From Phallusia mammillata (taxonomy: Eukaryota; Chordata; Ascidiacea; Phlebobranchia; Ascidiidae), in assembly GCA_003260075.1 (NCBI GenBank), contig QLIY01000124.1, forward strand, positions 169,555 through 233,554: a stretch of DNA of 64,000 nucleotides, written 5' to 3'. Of the stretch, positions 44,701 to 56,174 are shown one piece after another. The stretch's first letter is position 1, and every line of letters begins with the position of its first letter. The notes below the pieces were generated by a model. That model saw only the letters and a list, made by a program, of their open reading frames with translations, was not told the origin of the DNA and made no database searches. Both the position numbers and the translations under genes were made by a program.

Positions 44701-47700
44701 CATCATCTCCTCGACGCTGTTAGGATTAATTGACAACTCGCCAATGACGTCATAGGACGACTCGGCGCTCGTGCTGCCCGCCGTGGTCGATGACGTCACA
44801 GTCATGACGTCATCCCCGCCGGGATAGTGCTTGGCGCTCTTCAGCTGTCTGTGCAGGTCGTCGTTTGCTTTTGCGACCGCGTCGTCAGGAACCGGTTCGG
44901 CGCTGTATTCGGAATCGGAACCGGCGCAACTGTGCGTGTTGCTGTTGCTGTCATCGCTGTCCTGTTGTTGTTGTTGTTGTTGTTCCTGTTGTAGTTGTGG
45001 TTGTTGTTCCTGGGTTTCTTCTCTGAGTTTGGCGCCCGACGTGACGTGTTTGAGGCAGACGCCGTGCAGGACGTCATTGAGTTTCGGTTCCCGTGTTGCC
45101 ACCTGTTGATGCGACATAAACACAACAGTTGGCGAATGACTGTCAACGTAGATTATAAAAGTGTTTACAAAGTACATTTCCATTCGGTTTGCTCTAAATC
45201 TAAAAGGAATCGTAAAATTTACAAGCAAAAAATTCAAAAATACAAGCAAAAAAAATGTTCTGTATTAGTTTTCTAACTAACAAAGTTTTAAGACTACCGT
45301 TGTGACTACAAAGTGATAACTAACAGTTAAATTTTAGCTAAAAATAAACTACGTGCGTACTACATAATTTCGCTAAATTTTTTAGGTGATAGATTGTAAC
45401 AAATACACGATTCTAACACAGTTGTAGTAACTCCCATGCAAACGCAACAACTCACCTTTTTCAGCCTCGGTCTAAGGGTCAACATTTCTTGCGTGATGCA
45501 GTTTGAATTAACGTCTGGATCTTTTCGATTTTCTTTAGCGATTCTCGCGTTTCTCCGTTTAAACATCGCCGAACTGTTCTTTCTCGTGTATCGACGATTT
45601 ATTCCGCTGCTGTTCGCTCTACTCGTTCTGCGTCTAAAGGAACAAGTTTCAGTTATTTAAAAGTTAAGAGGTCGCAAATGAAGATACTTAATGTAGATTG
45701 AGAGTTTCTACCGAGACTGATATTGGGACCCTCAACCCAGTCCGAACCCGAAAGTACAAGCCGCAAATCTTACCACAATGCACGAGTTGTTACACGAACG
45801 TATGGCAAAACAACCATTTCGCTTTAACAGGCAGTTTAGCAATATTTACAACAAGAGTTATAGACCGAACCGTATTTAAAAGCGTATCCTAAAAGCAAGT
45901 CAGGTTCCCCTCGGTTGAAACAAAACCGCCTATGTTCACAAGGGGTTGGGCTTTCCCGTCTCGACCACTTGTGTTTCCCGGAGCACAAAACTTGAGCGGC
46001 ACCAACTCAGTGGCAGGTGGTGGGTTGAACTGGATTAGTCGCTGCTATTAGTCGATACAAAAATCCAAAACAATCAAATATAAAGTGATTCAATGGACTT
46101 GCAAAAAAACAGCTCGGCGGCGGACTCATTGTGAGCATAACGCGTTTATGGCGCTGCTCAGGATAAAAAACAAAGAAACAAATTTTACTTTGTTCTTTGT
46201 CGGACCGCCTGGAGAAGTTCCTTCTTCATCTCTCCTCCCTCCTCACTCGCCTGCTTTCTCAACTTGCTTCTATTCGGACTCGTCTTTCGCAGAGGAGGAA
46301 CTTTGAACGAGTGATGAGGACTTTTACCTGACGACAGAACATAAATATGCTACTATCAAATTATTTCTGAAATCTTAGATTAAAGTGCGGCTAGGATTGT
46401 ATACAGCAAAAATGTACTCTCTTGATGTGCATGTTAACAAAACCAATGTACACGAACAGTGATGTTTATGCGCAGCTTCATGTTGCTGAACATACATCAG
46501 CTCCCTGAGTACACCAAAGACACCTTAGATCAGTGGTCTTCAACCTTTTTTATAGGCGACCCCAATTTAAGGGAAAATGAAATCAGAATTTACATGCGAC
46601 CCCATTTTTATCAACACTGAGAAAAATGTTTTAAGTAATGCTGAAACAAGTGCACAAACTATACATAATTACAAAGAAATATGGCGATACAAAAGTATTC
46701 CGAAAAAATGGCTGTACAAAAGTATTGCGAAAAAAGTTTTTAAGCCGTTTCATTTAAGACATAAACCCAATTTTAGGAACACAAATTTGTCAAATTGTTC
46801 AACATTTAGTTTGCACTGTTAGTGAGATGGTATACACAAGTTTTTGAAGCCGCGGCTTTACTTTGCACAAGCTTAACCGCATGTCATGCTCCACTTCCAA
46901 TCGATTACAATGTTTCGTTTCTAATACACTCGTGGCAGTAAATCCTGCTTCACACAGCCACGTGGTTGAAAGCGGGATTAGAAAAATTTGACATAGTTGG
47001 GTACGTTACATAAATAACTATTCACTCGTTCTGGTGTCACCTTAAATATTACAAACTTATAGTGTTGAGTCATAATACACGTTGTCGAAACCCATTGTTA
47101 CGCGATAAAGGCATTTTGTGTTTTTCCACTACCACGATTTAATTGCAACAGGAGGTAGCAAGCTGTACTACAAAACAAGAGCAAAAGTTGCGATCTAAAA
47201 GAACATAATATTAGTTTCATTTTCTGTAATCAATTTTAAAATGCAATAAATTAAATTCGGCGACTTATTGCGACCCCAGAAAAAGTTTAGGCGACCCCAC
47301 TTGGGGTCGCGACCCATAGGTTGACGACCACTGCCTTAGATAGTCGCTGTGTGAAAACTTTTGTTCATGTGAAGCATAGATTTCCATGTGTCTGGCATAC
47401 ACATAAGCACCTTGACTGCACCAAGAATCACCCTGAACATTATTGGATGTACGCGCTGTGATCACATGCCAGATTATGCACAGCATAGATTTTCATGCGA
47501 TGTGCATGCACAAAACAAACCCTGAGTACACTGCGGTCTGCGAACTACCGTGAGCAACAACAAATGTGGTCACCCATCAGTATTATTATGGTCACCCACC
47601 AGTATGTGGTCACCCACCAGTACAGTGTAAGCAACATTAGGTGTGCAAGTATTTGTGCGGAATAGATTTGCTTTCGTGCTACGAATGTGCCAGCAGACCG

Positions 47701-49541
47701 AAGCATAAACGGGTCATACAGTTACTTGTAACAACCATACAAACCTCTTCTCTTCTGGTAGTCATTTGAAGGTCGCCTCTGTCTGTAGTTTTCCATTCCA
47801 TGGGAAGAACGTCGCCGTTGTCTTTCAGCAATCTACAAACAAATCCGATAAACTCCTGTTTCTTTAAAACTCTAAAATTTCAAAGTTTGTGTACAACATT
47901 AAAGCGCAATCTAGGCGGAGTCGTTAACCAGCGCGCCTATACTGCTCGACAGGTTGTAATCTCGTCTTTTTGTATGTTTCAGTGGAAAACTTGTAGACAA
48001 TGTGTTGTGTAGCAAAAGGGGTCACAATTTTAGGAAATGTGGAGTTGGTAGCTGAATATACAAAGCACTAAGAACTGAAAATTCAAGTTCAAAACTAGAG
48101 ATGTACCGAATATTCGGTTTGCCGAAATTATTCGGCCGAATCGGCCACTTTTGCAAAGATTCGGTTTCGGCCGAATAATTTGTTGCGATTCGGCCGAAAC
48201 CGAATCTTTTACGAACACTCATGAAAACGTTAAACGTGTCTTTTCTGCATAGTTTCAACGAAAATCGCGTTAATCATTATATTTTTTAACACATTGTCGC
48301 TTTTCCCACTGCAGACAAAAATCAGTAATTCATTGTCGGGTTGACAATCAATGTTAAACCTCACTGAACTAAAATAATGACGAGACACAACCATTCTGCA
48401 CTTATTGCCTGGGAGATCAACTTATGTTTTCATGTCAAACGCGTAGGGTACGACTTTGCGTGGCGTCATAGATGATTCGGTTCAGCGGTTTTGCTGAATA
48501 AATTCGGCCGAATCAAAATTTCGCCGATTCAGTACATCACTATTCAAAACCCAATTTATTTACAACTGCAGCTGTCTTTCTACAAAAAAAAATATCCTAA
48601 ACAGCAATGCCTCATACAAACGATTGTAGTTACATATATTCAGTTACAGCTGAAAGTTTTTCTTTCTTTGTATATAAGTTATACAATATCTATTTTCCAG
48701 TAAAATCTTCTACCTGTCTTAGTTCTTCGTCAGAAGATTCCGAATCCGATTCCTCTTCATCGTCTTCTTCCTCGGAGCAAGAGGATTCGGTGGAAGAAAA
48801 ATTATACGTGCTCGTCTCTGGGACTTCTTCAGGGATCTTGTTCAAGACTTCTCTGTCAATTTCTCCCTGGAACAAATTTTAACAAATGCAATAGACCCCG
48901 CGATAATGCATCTAAATTTTGCGGCGCAAATGTATGTCAGATAATCCTTGATATGTTATACAGCAAGGTACGCGGACCAGAGTTGTAAGCAGCCTGAAAT
49001 TAGGAAACGAATCAGTGTTGCTAGGCCAAACTCTCAAAAACAGCTTTTCAAAACTAGCCCAAAATCCGCAACTGGGAAGTAAACCGCCGCCCTGACCATA
49101 CGACTCGAACCCGAAATATTGTTAAAATGAAGTTCAAAAGTTGGATTTACCAAGTTAGAATTAAGACACAGTTGTGACCTGGTGTGAAGTTGGGCCCGTT
49201 TTTTAAACTGGAACGGAAAAGCGCGGTTCGCCGTATGACTCGTGCCTTCTGTCTTGTGTTCGAATCGGATCGCAGATTGCTTGGTTTATTAAACGTACGC
49301 CTTGTATGTAAAACCTTGAGGTGTTGTTAACCCAATACACATAATAATGAGATTAAAAACGTGATATCACTGATTTGCTAGATCGTTTTTATAGCACACT
49401 GAAATTTGAACGCTTGGTACATAAAAAACTTTTTCCAGTCCCCACCTCAAGTTGAGCAAGTTCAGCTTCAGTTAAATTTGACAGAATTGCATCTTCGTCC
49501 ACATCCCGGTATTTTTCCCACACGTGAGTTCCGTTTGACAT
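38159..49541 (-). CDS. LMOD: Leiomodin (tropomodulin-family actin regulator)
   Basis: Leiomodins nucleate actin filaments in muscle and bind tropomyosin. Thirteen exons on the minus strand, 5' to 3': 49446-49541, 48714-48866, 47745-47832, 46189-46327, 45456-45633, 44665-45102, 42827-43106, 42351-42484, 41872-42007, 40279-40425, 39782-39898, 39421-39558 and 38159-38828. The N-terminus VWEKYRDVDEDAILSNLT is the tropomyosin/actin-binding helix of tropomodulins. The LRR cap spans SVEEMMLRIWENDPYLTEVN, NLNNIQNVPMEAFEDLANAM, VESNFITG, LKELRIDNQ and VLRFGYQFANPGLRMTA. The WH2 motif is LRTQLMDSIRS with GLKK, and it separates leiomodin from tropomodulin. Oddities are Arg/Lys-rich exons 3-5, a Gln-rich stretch at 44957-45010, and a long acidic tail after WH2. 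C-runs damage exons 7 and 13. The start ATG (49539-49541) fits family N-termini. Confidence 0.9.
38654..38732. other. 79-base C-run inside the leiomodin last exon
   Basis: The left part of the exon reads TNYSDYSATESESEADTSNF to LSPPP in frame, and the right part resumes as TPTPLDPRNAEPPTPSPVES in frame. The 79-base run shifts the frame between them, which argues it is a placeholder rather than sequence. The flanking composition suggests the missing piece is Pro/Gly-rich. Confidence 0.8.
39182..39390. mobile_element. pogo-like MITE with internal contig repeat
   Basis: It starts CAGTAAACCAGGATTAAATC and ends with ACCAAGGTTTATTA, inverted. The middle is doubled around the C-run at 39268-39277. 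It lies in the last leiomodin intron. Confidence 0.55.
40440..41590. repeat. Degenerate minisatellite of about 90 bp in a leiomodin intron
   Basis: Units contain, in order, GTTTCGTTGAGTGGAAGAAA, TTGAGTTTATCTAATCGAGT, and GTGTTCAGTTGTGATTGG followed by TTCTTTAAGT. About eight units are recognisable. A hAT element (40614-40950) is inserted in the array, and a placeholder C-run at 41037-41047 repeats part of that element. Confidence 0.65.
40614..40950. mobile_element. hAT-type MITE (337 bp)
   Basis: The left end GCAGGGGTTCTCAACCT and right end AGGTTGGGAAACCAT are imperfect inverted repeats, flanked by TCGTTAAG at 40606-40613 and 40951-40958. The inner GTGGTACGCG repeats are typical of this subfamily. 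Part of it reappears at 41048-41240 after a C-run, with scattered differences. Confidence 0.78.
42575..42826 (+). repeat. tRNA-derived SINE
   Basis: A plus-strand tRNA-like head ATGTAGCTCAGTTGGTGGAA (from 42756) lies downstream of the shared body (GCTGGTCTGCATTGACGC and TTAGGGCCGATCCCAGTATG). It lies next to the donor site of the leiomodin LRR exon. Confidence 0.6.
42918..42929. other. C-run join inside a leiomodin LRR exon
   Basis: The 81 bases 42848-42928 repeat the bases from 42929 onward, with two coding differences. Because 81 is a multiple of three, the exon stays open and appears to have an extra 27-residue LRR segment (GLTDKAARPLASMLKRNKTL). Removing it restores the family length: 199 nt in place of 280. 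Confidence 0.85.
43185..43580. repeat. Clustered GAGTGGCGC motif in a leiomodin intron
   Basis: GAGTGGCG or AAGTGGCGC occurs about ten times in 400 bases, spaced 20-60 bases apart, in otherwise non-repetitive text. It is not a simple minisatellite because the spacers differ. A similar AATTGGCGCC is at 43601-43610. Confidence 0.6.
46531..47333. mobile_element. hAT-type element (803 bp)
   Basis: The left end CAGTGGTCTTCAACCT and right end AGGTTGACGACCACTG are inverted repeats with one mismatch. The 8-bp duplication CCTTAGAT is at 46523-46530 and 47334-47341. Subterminal AGGCGACCCC motifs are repeated inverted near the right end (GGGGTCGC). Short open frames inside show no transposase motif. 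It lies between leiomodin exons 3 and 4. Confidence 0.85.
48096..48542. mobile_element. hAT-type MITE (447 bp) with GGCCGAAT repeats
   Basis: It starts TAGAGATGTACCGAATATTC and ends GATTCAGTACATCACTA, inverted at the outer bases. The 8-bp duplication TTCAAAAC is at 48088-48095 and 48543-48550. TTCGGCCGAA palindromes repeat inside. A related stretch is in ADCY9 intron 16 (about 20395-20920, copy 27160-27560). Confidence 0.82.
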
Positions 49542-51379
49542 ATTTCAAGTGGTTTATGATCAGCGACCAGTCTTTCAGTTTTGGTAGTTTTAAGTTCAGT
49601 TTCCCTTCACAAGCATTCTCTAACCTTCCTACGAAACAATCAACTACGTACAAGGTATAAACCACTTTAAAAAATCTCTTTTGACTTACAATATAACAAG
49701 GTAACTTTTGGCGTTTTTACAGGTCTGATATCTGTATTTTATTTTCTATTTGAATAAGGGCGGCCGATGATGTCCACCAAAACATATCTTTCTTGACTGA
49801 TTCGCATTTAGAAGCCCCGTTGTTTTGTTAATACAAAAATGTTTTTTGCTATTTCTGGACACTTTTCAAACTTAAATAAGTCTGGAATCATTGTGCATCA
49901 AAACAACTTGTTTAAATTCTTGCTAAAATCTTCTAGTCTGGCCTTACATTACTTATATTGGTACTTTTTTCTAAACACAGTACAAGCTTCTATAAACGGT
50001 AACATGTTACAGCTGTTTGACCCATGCACTGTCTACCATCATACAACAACAGTTTTTAGCGTTAGTTTAGGTTAACTGAACAACTCCAGACACAACGCCC
50101 ATCTTATCTGTTGCTCCCAACGGTCTGTAGCAGACTGGAAACGTGCGTAACAAATATCATTATCACATACTTATGCGTGGTTGGGTTTGCAGTCACACCT
50201 GTCAATCAAAGTGACGATATGCACATACCCGTAGCGGCCCTGGTCTTCTAATTGAAACCTGCCAATGACAATATAGTAAGGACTGCAAGTCTGTTTTGGG
50301 TGATTTGTTTTTCTATTATACCTTGTTTCAATTTCCAATTCTGATTGAGGCCAATTTTGCTTTGGTAATTTCTATGTTTCTACGTCTATTTCTGTTCAGA
50401 AAAATGTAATAGGGTAAATATCGACTCCTAATTCCTAATGCTTAAAAAACCCAACTTTTCCAACGTACGACTCTTCAGTTTTTTAATTTCGTTTTTATAT
50501 TACTGCAGTTGTTTACTGAATTAAAATTGTCTAGTTTAGCTTTATCGATTAAAATCCTTATTAACTCACTTTCCCCGCTCTACAGTGAAAGTGACAAATA
50601 ACTTCAAAAATTAATCCAAGAAGTTCAACAAAATGTACCAGGTGGTTCTAACGTCTGATTTCGACTTTGTCTTGTCAGCTTTATTCACTTTCCAATATTG
50701 GAAGCCCAAATGATTTACGACTTCACAGGGGTGATCCACATACCACAAAAAGTCACGTGACAGGCCTCTTGGGGTTTTTCAGCAACCCATAAACGTACGA
50801 CACTGTAGCTAAATTGATATGTGCGTGTGACGTAAGCGTTTGCGTATCCTACGTGCATGGAAAAAGGCAGCCAGTAAAAACAACTCTGTCAAAATGAGGT
50901 AAAGATACAAGTTGGGCCACAGGCAACAGTTTGACTGCAATTTGAAAAGCTAAATAGAAATCGTAGCGTACTGTTTTGACTGGCAATATGTCCAGTTTTG
51001 TTGGCACGCGCATTATATTTCGTTTGCGCAATGAAATTCAACGCCTTGCGGTTTCTTTTTTAATAACAGGAAACCACAAAACTCGCCGTTGTATACACCT
51101 ACATGATCGCGAATATTGAAATGCCTTTACAATAAAACATAAAATGTGCAACATTATGTCTTGGTACACAAATTCACACAATTTGTTTTAAGAAAACTCA
51201 TTATTGTGGTACAACACTCAACTTGACATTCAGACAAGAGCCACCAGTAGTCTGGTATCCAAATAGAAATAAAATAATCCAATGCTCTCTACCACCAACA
51301 GCGGTGTTTCGTTCAGCGGCAACTTGCAAAAGCGAAACAATTTGTTTTGTTTTTGTTTACAGTCGAAATTTACTGCAGT
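49542..51379. promoter_or_regulatory. Divergent intergenic region, leiomodin / GEN1
   Basis: The start codons of the two genes are 1838 bases apart in opposite directions. No other coding exon is visible, so both promoters and the leiomodin 5' UTR must be here. I see no clear TATA box. A spliced-leader-like 16-mer is at 49743-49758. Confidence 0.5.
49743..49758 (+). other. Spliced-leader-like 16-mer
   Basis: It reads TTTCTATTTGAATAAG, 15 of 16 bases of the Ciona spliced leader as I remember it, but is followed by GG rather than a GT donor. GATGATG follows six bases later. It could be a retrocopied 5' end of a trans-spliced mRNA, or chance. Confidence 0.3.
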
Positions 51380-54300
51380 ATGGGCGTAAAATGTCTTTGG
51401 GAAATATTGCAAGATGTAAAAGCCACCAGGTCTTTAAGCGACCTGAGAGACCAAACCTTGGCTGTCGATTTGGCGGCTTGGATTTGCGAAGCTGAGTCTG
51501 TTCGCCACATGCAAAATGCAGTAAAGAATCCATACATAAGGTACAGTAACAATTGCAGTTATTTCACTTTGCAATTTTTAGGTCCAGTGTGTATTTTACG
51601 TAACTGTATTAGTGACGTCATATAACCGTTATAATTGTATCGTAACATAGCCCATAGGGACGCGTTCATGACGATAACAGCCTTTTGTGACGTCATTTGA
51701 CATTTTGTATCTTCAATGCGTTTGCAAACCTTAATTTGTGCTTTTTCAGAAACCTGTTTTACCGAGTTAGCGTACTGCTCGATCATGGAGTTAAAATGAT
51801 TTTCGTAACTGATGGGACGCCCCCAGATTTAAAGAGGGACACTATTGCCAAGAGGTAAACCTTGCCTGAATGAATCTAATGATCTTAACAATCACCAAAC
51901 TTGCTTTGGGTCTGTGTAGGCAGTATTTATTTTAGGTTAATAATGTTTACTTCACTAATTTTGTAGGCTTGGAAAAGAAAGTGGATCGTTTTCAAGAGGA
52001 TCCAGAAATCGATTAAATTCCAAGTTTAAAGAGGTCTGTATTTTTTCACTCCAAAATCTAGTAACTGAGTAGCATGTGTTTATTGGTCAATTTAAAAATC
52101 TTCTCCAATAACACAATATAGGCAGCATTTTCTTGTTGGAATTTAGACATTAATAACTTTGAACGTGTTTGTGCATCTTCACTATCATTTTTTGGTATCT
52201 AGGTTAAACTAAAAAACAAGCTTACTTTTGTACATAATGAAACACACATATTACATAAGGAACATTGTTTTTCGAATGGTTGGTTGAGTATGGGGAAAAA
52301 ATGGTTAGAAAACACAAGTAATCTAAAACTACACATTGGTACTGATATCACTTTTATTGTTTTAGTGTTGTCAGTTGCTTGATCAAATAGGAATTCCTTG
52401 GCTTAAATCTGATGGTGAAGCTGAAGCTATGTGTGCTTATCTCAATAACGAAGGCATGGCTGATGCTTGCGTAACAAGCGATGGTGATGTTTTTCTCTAC
52501 GGAGCAAGAAAGGTTTATCGAAACTTTACAACTGACAAAAGGGTAAGGACGATTTGAATTGGCTACCGGTTGCGATATAACAGTTATATGTTTGTTAATT
52601 TGAGTTTATAGACTTGTCATGCTAATGGACAGATTAAAAAATATTGTAACAAGTAAATTGAAAAAAAAAAATCATCATGCCTTTTGACACTAATAGTGTG
52701 TTTCGGCTGATTTTGTAACTAACATTGTTATATTGCTGAATTTTAATATAAACTACCTACCAAACTTTTATGCTAAATGTACTGGTTTTACAGCATGGTG
52801 AAATTGAGTATTATGATATGGATGTCATTGAAGAAAAATTGACTTTAAACAGAAGGTCCCTAGTTACCCTCGGATTAATATTGGGATGTGATTACTGTGA
52901 TGGTGTACATGGAATCGGCAAGGTGACCTTAAAAAACATTATTTTGCCTCATTCTGAGTATTTACTATGACTGAAAATCTGTACTATTTTGTTGCATTTG
53001 TGACATGTTTATGACAACTAATTAGACAATTTTTGTTTTTAGGTTCAAGCGTTGGACTTTTTAAAGATTGACCAAAACTCTGACCCTATTTACCAGCTAA
53101 AGAAGTTGGTAAGAAACGTCAAACCTGTTATAAATGAAGAGAAGAAACCAACCCATTGTTCATTTTGTAAACATAAAGGTAGTTATCTTTACATATTTAT
53201 TTAATTTAGCTAACGTTATGACTTAAAATCAGTGGTTACCAACCTGGATTTTGCCAAGAAAACTGTGGGACTTTTCCAACAGCTTTGCAAATGAAAACAT
53301 TTATCTACATATTCTACCCGACTTATTGGACACCTAAAATACATTTTGTGCTGCAGCCATTTATAGATTATGTACAGCTCAGTTTGTCAAACAACGTTAG
53401 GTTAATTTTACTTGTACGCTTAAAAGAAAAGGTCTTAACTACAAAAATGCTAACTGCTGCATTTATTTGACTATGGACAAGAAAAAAATGTTTGACATAG
53501 CTGTATGCGGATTAAGCTTTGTTATCACATATATTAGTCTGTCACTTTGCTTACAATTTGCCCAGATTGCCAAATATAGCAAGCAAATAAGTCAAAGTTG
53601 CAACTGGGATCAGCTTTAAGTACTGCTGGGGACTGAGTCTACATAACTACCCTTCGAAGATTTTGATCCTGGCTAAAATTTAAACCTTGGCCCTCATTGG
53701 GTAAATTTGTGTTTAGGCTCAAAGAAAGACCACTTGAAAAGTGGCTGCGATGTTTGTTATAGCAATTGCAAGTTATCCAAACTTGACAATAGAAAATGCA
53801 CATGTTCGTGGCATGCAGGGGAAACTGTAAGGAAACAAAAAAATCTGGAAATTTCTATTTGGGAAAAAGCTAAACAGGTGAAACCAACAAGAGTTTTACA
53901 ATTTATCGGTCCACCTGTCGTGTTTCACATTTTATCATCACTTTTTTATGTATCTTAAGTGTAAAAAAATCAGTGTATTGCATACAGTCTTGTGGATAAC
54001 TGATAATGGCTTAACAAACTTGGTTGTGATATCTGCTAAACTTTAAAAAACAATTCTTTGATAGTGTTAAATGGATTACATCTAGTCCCAAAAAATTGTG
54101 TGTTGTTTGATAAACTCCTTTGTTTAGGATCCGTCTTTTCCTGACCAAAATGTCATAAACGAGTTTTTACGGGAACGAAAAATTGTCACAAACAAAAAAC
54201 TACAAAGAAAACGGCCCAATCTAAAAGGAATTGCAGAATTAGTTTCGGACAAACTTGATTGGTCAGAAGAAAGGGGTGTGGAAAAGGCGTTGCCTATCTG

Positions 54301-55220
54301 GACCAATTGGATTTATGTTATGAATGAACAAGGTCATCAGGCTAAGCCACTGAGGTACATCACTAAAAGTAAAAATGAACAAAAAATTTAACTGAAACTG
54401 AAAACCAATCAAATACAGGAATTGTTACTTAGTATGAAGAAGGATATGTGCCTAGAATACAATGTGAATAGCATTTTTGGTATGCAACTCTAATCTTGGC
54501 AATTGTATTTGGCCCCACAGTGATAAAGCTTGCTCACCCCTGCTATAGAGCAATGTCGTTGTTTTCAGGATTGTTAAAGAACGCAAGAAAGAGGGCACAC
54601 CAATGTTTGAGGTGGTTTGGGAAATTTGTGATTGTGACGTAGATGAAATCACAGCCCTGGAACCTCAAAGTGGATTCAAGGAAGTTTTTCCTGACATGGC
54701 AAATGAATTCTTGCAGGAAAAAGAAAAACAACAGAAGGAAAAGAAAAAGAAACCAAGCAAAAAGAAAGGTTTTGGAAATATTCTGTTGAGAATAATTATT
54801 GTTTTATAATTAAATGTAAAACACAACCTTTGTATGCGAAGGATCATTGATAAGTTTGGACTAAGCCCTAAGTACTAAGAAATTTCACCAGATACAGAGC
54901 AGACTAAGGGAAAGAAAATGACCGATTTCTATGGCAAAAAGAAAATCCCCAACTTGGAGAAAATGGAAAAGATTCAACCCACACAGGACACATCCAAAAA
55001 AGGAGTGATCGAAATACTTGACGACAAAGCAGAAGTTTTAACTCCGAAATCTCCAACGAAGCGAGGTATTGACGTCAGTGATGATGACGTCATATTTGTG
55101 TCGTCATCACGCGGTAGTCAGTCGAAACAGGGCAAAATCACGTCGGTTAGAGAAACGTCCACCCACTCCACCGCACGAAAATTTCGCAAACGTTATGATT
55201 TAATTCGTACATTTCACTGA
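51380..55220 (+). CDS. GEN1: GEN1 Holliday-junction resolvase / flap endonuclease
   Basis: XPG/Rad2-family nuclease that cuts four-way DNA junctions symmetrically. Ten exons: 51380-51540, 51750-51854, 51967-52033, 52366-52542, 52794-52922, 53043-53178, 53717-53877, 54128-54354, 54569-54768 and 54892-55220. They give 1692 nt, 563 residues. The XPG-N domain starts MGVKCLWEIL, with Asp30 (LAVDLAAW) and Asp75 (VTDGTPPDLK). XPG-I has Glu129 and Glu131 (DGEAEAMCAYLN) and Asp150 and Asp152 (TSDGDVFLYG). Asp203 lies in GCDYCDGVHGIGK, the helix-hairpin region. The Cys/His-rich THCSFCKHKGSKKDH to CTCSWH and the chromodomain-like RIVKERKKEGTPMFEVVWE follow the GEN1 order. All acidic catalytic residues are present. 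The C-terminus is shorter than human GEN1 (about 900 residues). An in-frame downstream exon (55762-56174) suggests a longer isoform. Confidence 0.93.
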
Positions 55221-55761
55221 GATTATTTTTCCGACCTTAAATTTTAGCATTTTTAAGCGACAGACAGTGCACACTGTTTCGATCTGAAAGGACCTGTAAG
55301 CTGCACTGATGAGACCTTATGGCCGAAACAATGTGCACTGTCTGCAGCTTATCGTGTATTGGCTCTATGCTTTTATATGTATTTTTATAAAATAGTTTTA
55401 TGTTTTTTGACCACTATGACGATTTTTACAGTGTGTTAAATCTTGCCTTAAGTGGTCTGTAAAACTAAGTAGTTTCACATTTTTGCATTTCTTCAATAAC
55501 TTGTTGCAGTGGTTCTTAACTAGCGGTCCATTAAGATGTTTTTAGGGGTTGAGGTGTACAGTACGCCCACTAAAACAGTCATGGAGATTTCCACAGGACG
55601 TGATTAGACTGATGGTCCATTGCTTGAAACTAATAAGAACCACTAATTTTTTGGCAAGCCTAAACCATTTATAATTGGTGCAATCACTTTAAATGCTTTA
55701 CACTGTGTCCTTCTCAAATGTAGCACTTTTTCTGTCTGGTATTACCGCACCGTTATTACAG
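55221..55761 (+). other. Spacer or intron between GEN1 exon 10 and the last exon
   Basis: It contains a SINE-like fragment (55258-55380, with GTGCACTGTCTGCAG) and a decayed hAT-like element (about 55508-55650, CAGTGGTTCTTAACTAGCGG at its left end). No coding sequence is visible. Confidence 0.45.
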
Positions 55762-55778
55762 GTTCAGAGGATATAGAC

Positions 55779-55849
<71 letters not shown>

Positions 55850-56174
55850 TTCCGTTCTGGCTAGTGTAAGCATCGCCAGTCGCGCACCCAGCGATGCGGA
55901 ACCCCCAAAAACTCATGACGTCACTAGTGATGACGTATCCTTCGCTTTGAATTTCTCTTTGGGCTCAAGCCTGCTTCAAACTCCTGTACCAAGACCCAAT
56001 CGTGAGAAAATTGACTTGGCTATTATTGACAAGGAGAATTTGGGAGATACCGCTGTAAAAATCCCCGAAACCGAGAGCGATATCAAATCCCCGCCTTCGT
56101 CTGCTTTGGTGGAACCGGGAAGTCCGGTGTTTATGACCTTGGCCGACAGATTACGGCTTCGTGAAAAGAACTGA
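55762..56174 (+). CDS. GEN1: Probable GEN1 terminal exon of a longer isoform
   Basis: After an acceptor TTATTACAG the phase-1 frame reads GSEDIDTP. A 70-base C-run (55780-55849) interrupts it. The frame then stays open as SVSIASRAPSDAEPPKTHDV to a conserved-looking end, SPVFMTLADRLRLREKN, and TGA at 56172-56174. A phase-1 donor in the previous exon could be G|GTAGTC after SSSR, or C|GTTATG further down. I cannot tell which is used, or whether the stop at 55218-55220 is the normal end. Disordered, Pro/Ser/Asp-rich composition matches exon 10. Confidence 0.6.
55780..55849. other. 70-base C-run inside a GEN1 exon
   Basis: Probable sized gap: the frame to its right is open without stops to the terminal TGA, and the frame to its left is open from the acceptor, but the run length is not to be trusted. 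Confidence 0.75.

Noticed and set aside
44503..45276. Several overlapping plus- and minus-strand open frames near 44.5-45.3 kb
   Set aside because: Only the minus-strand leiomodin exon 44665-45102 has matching splice sites and phase; the others are shadows of its Gln-rich and acidic codons.
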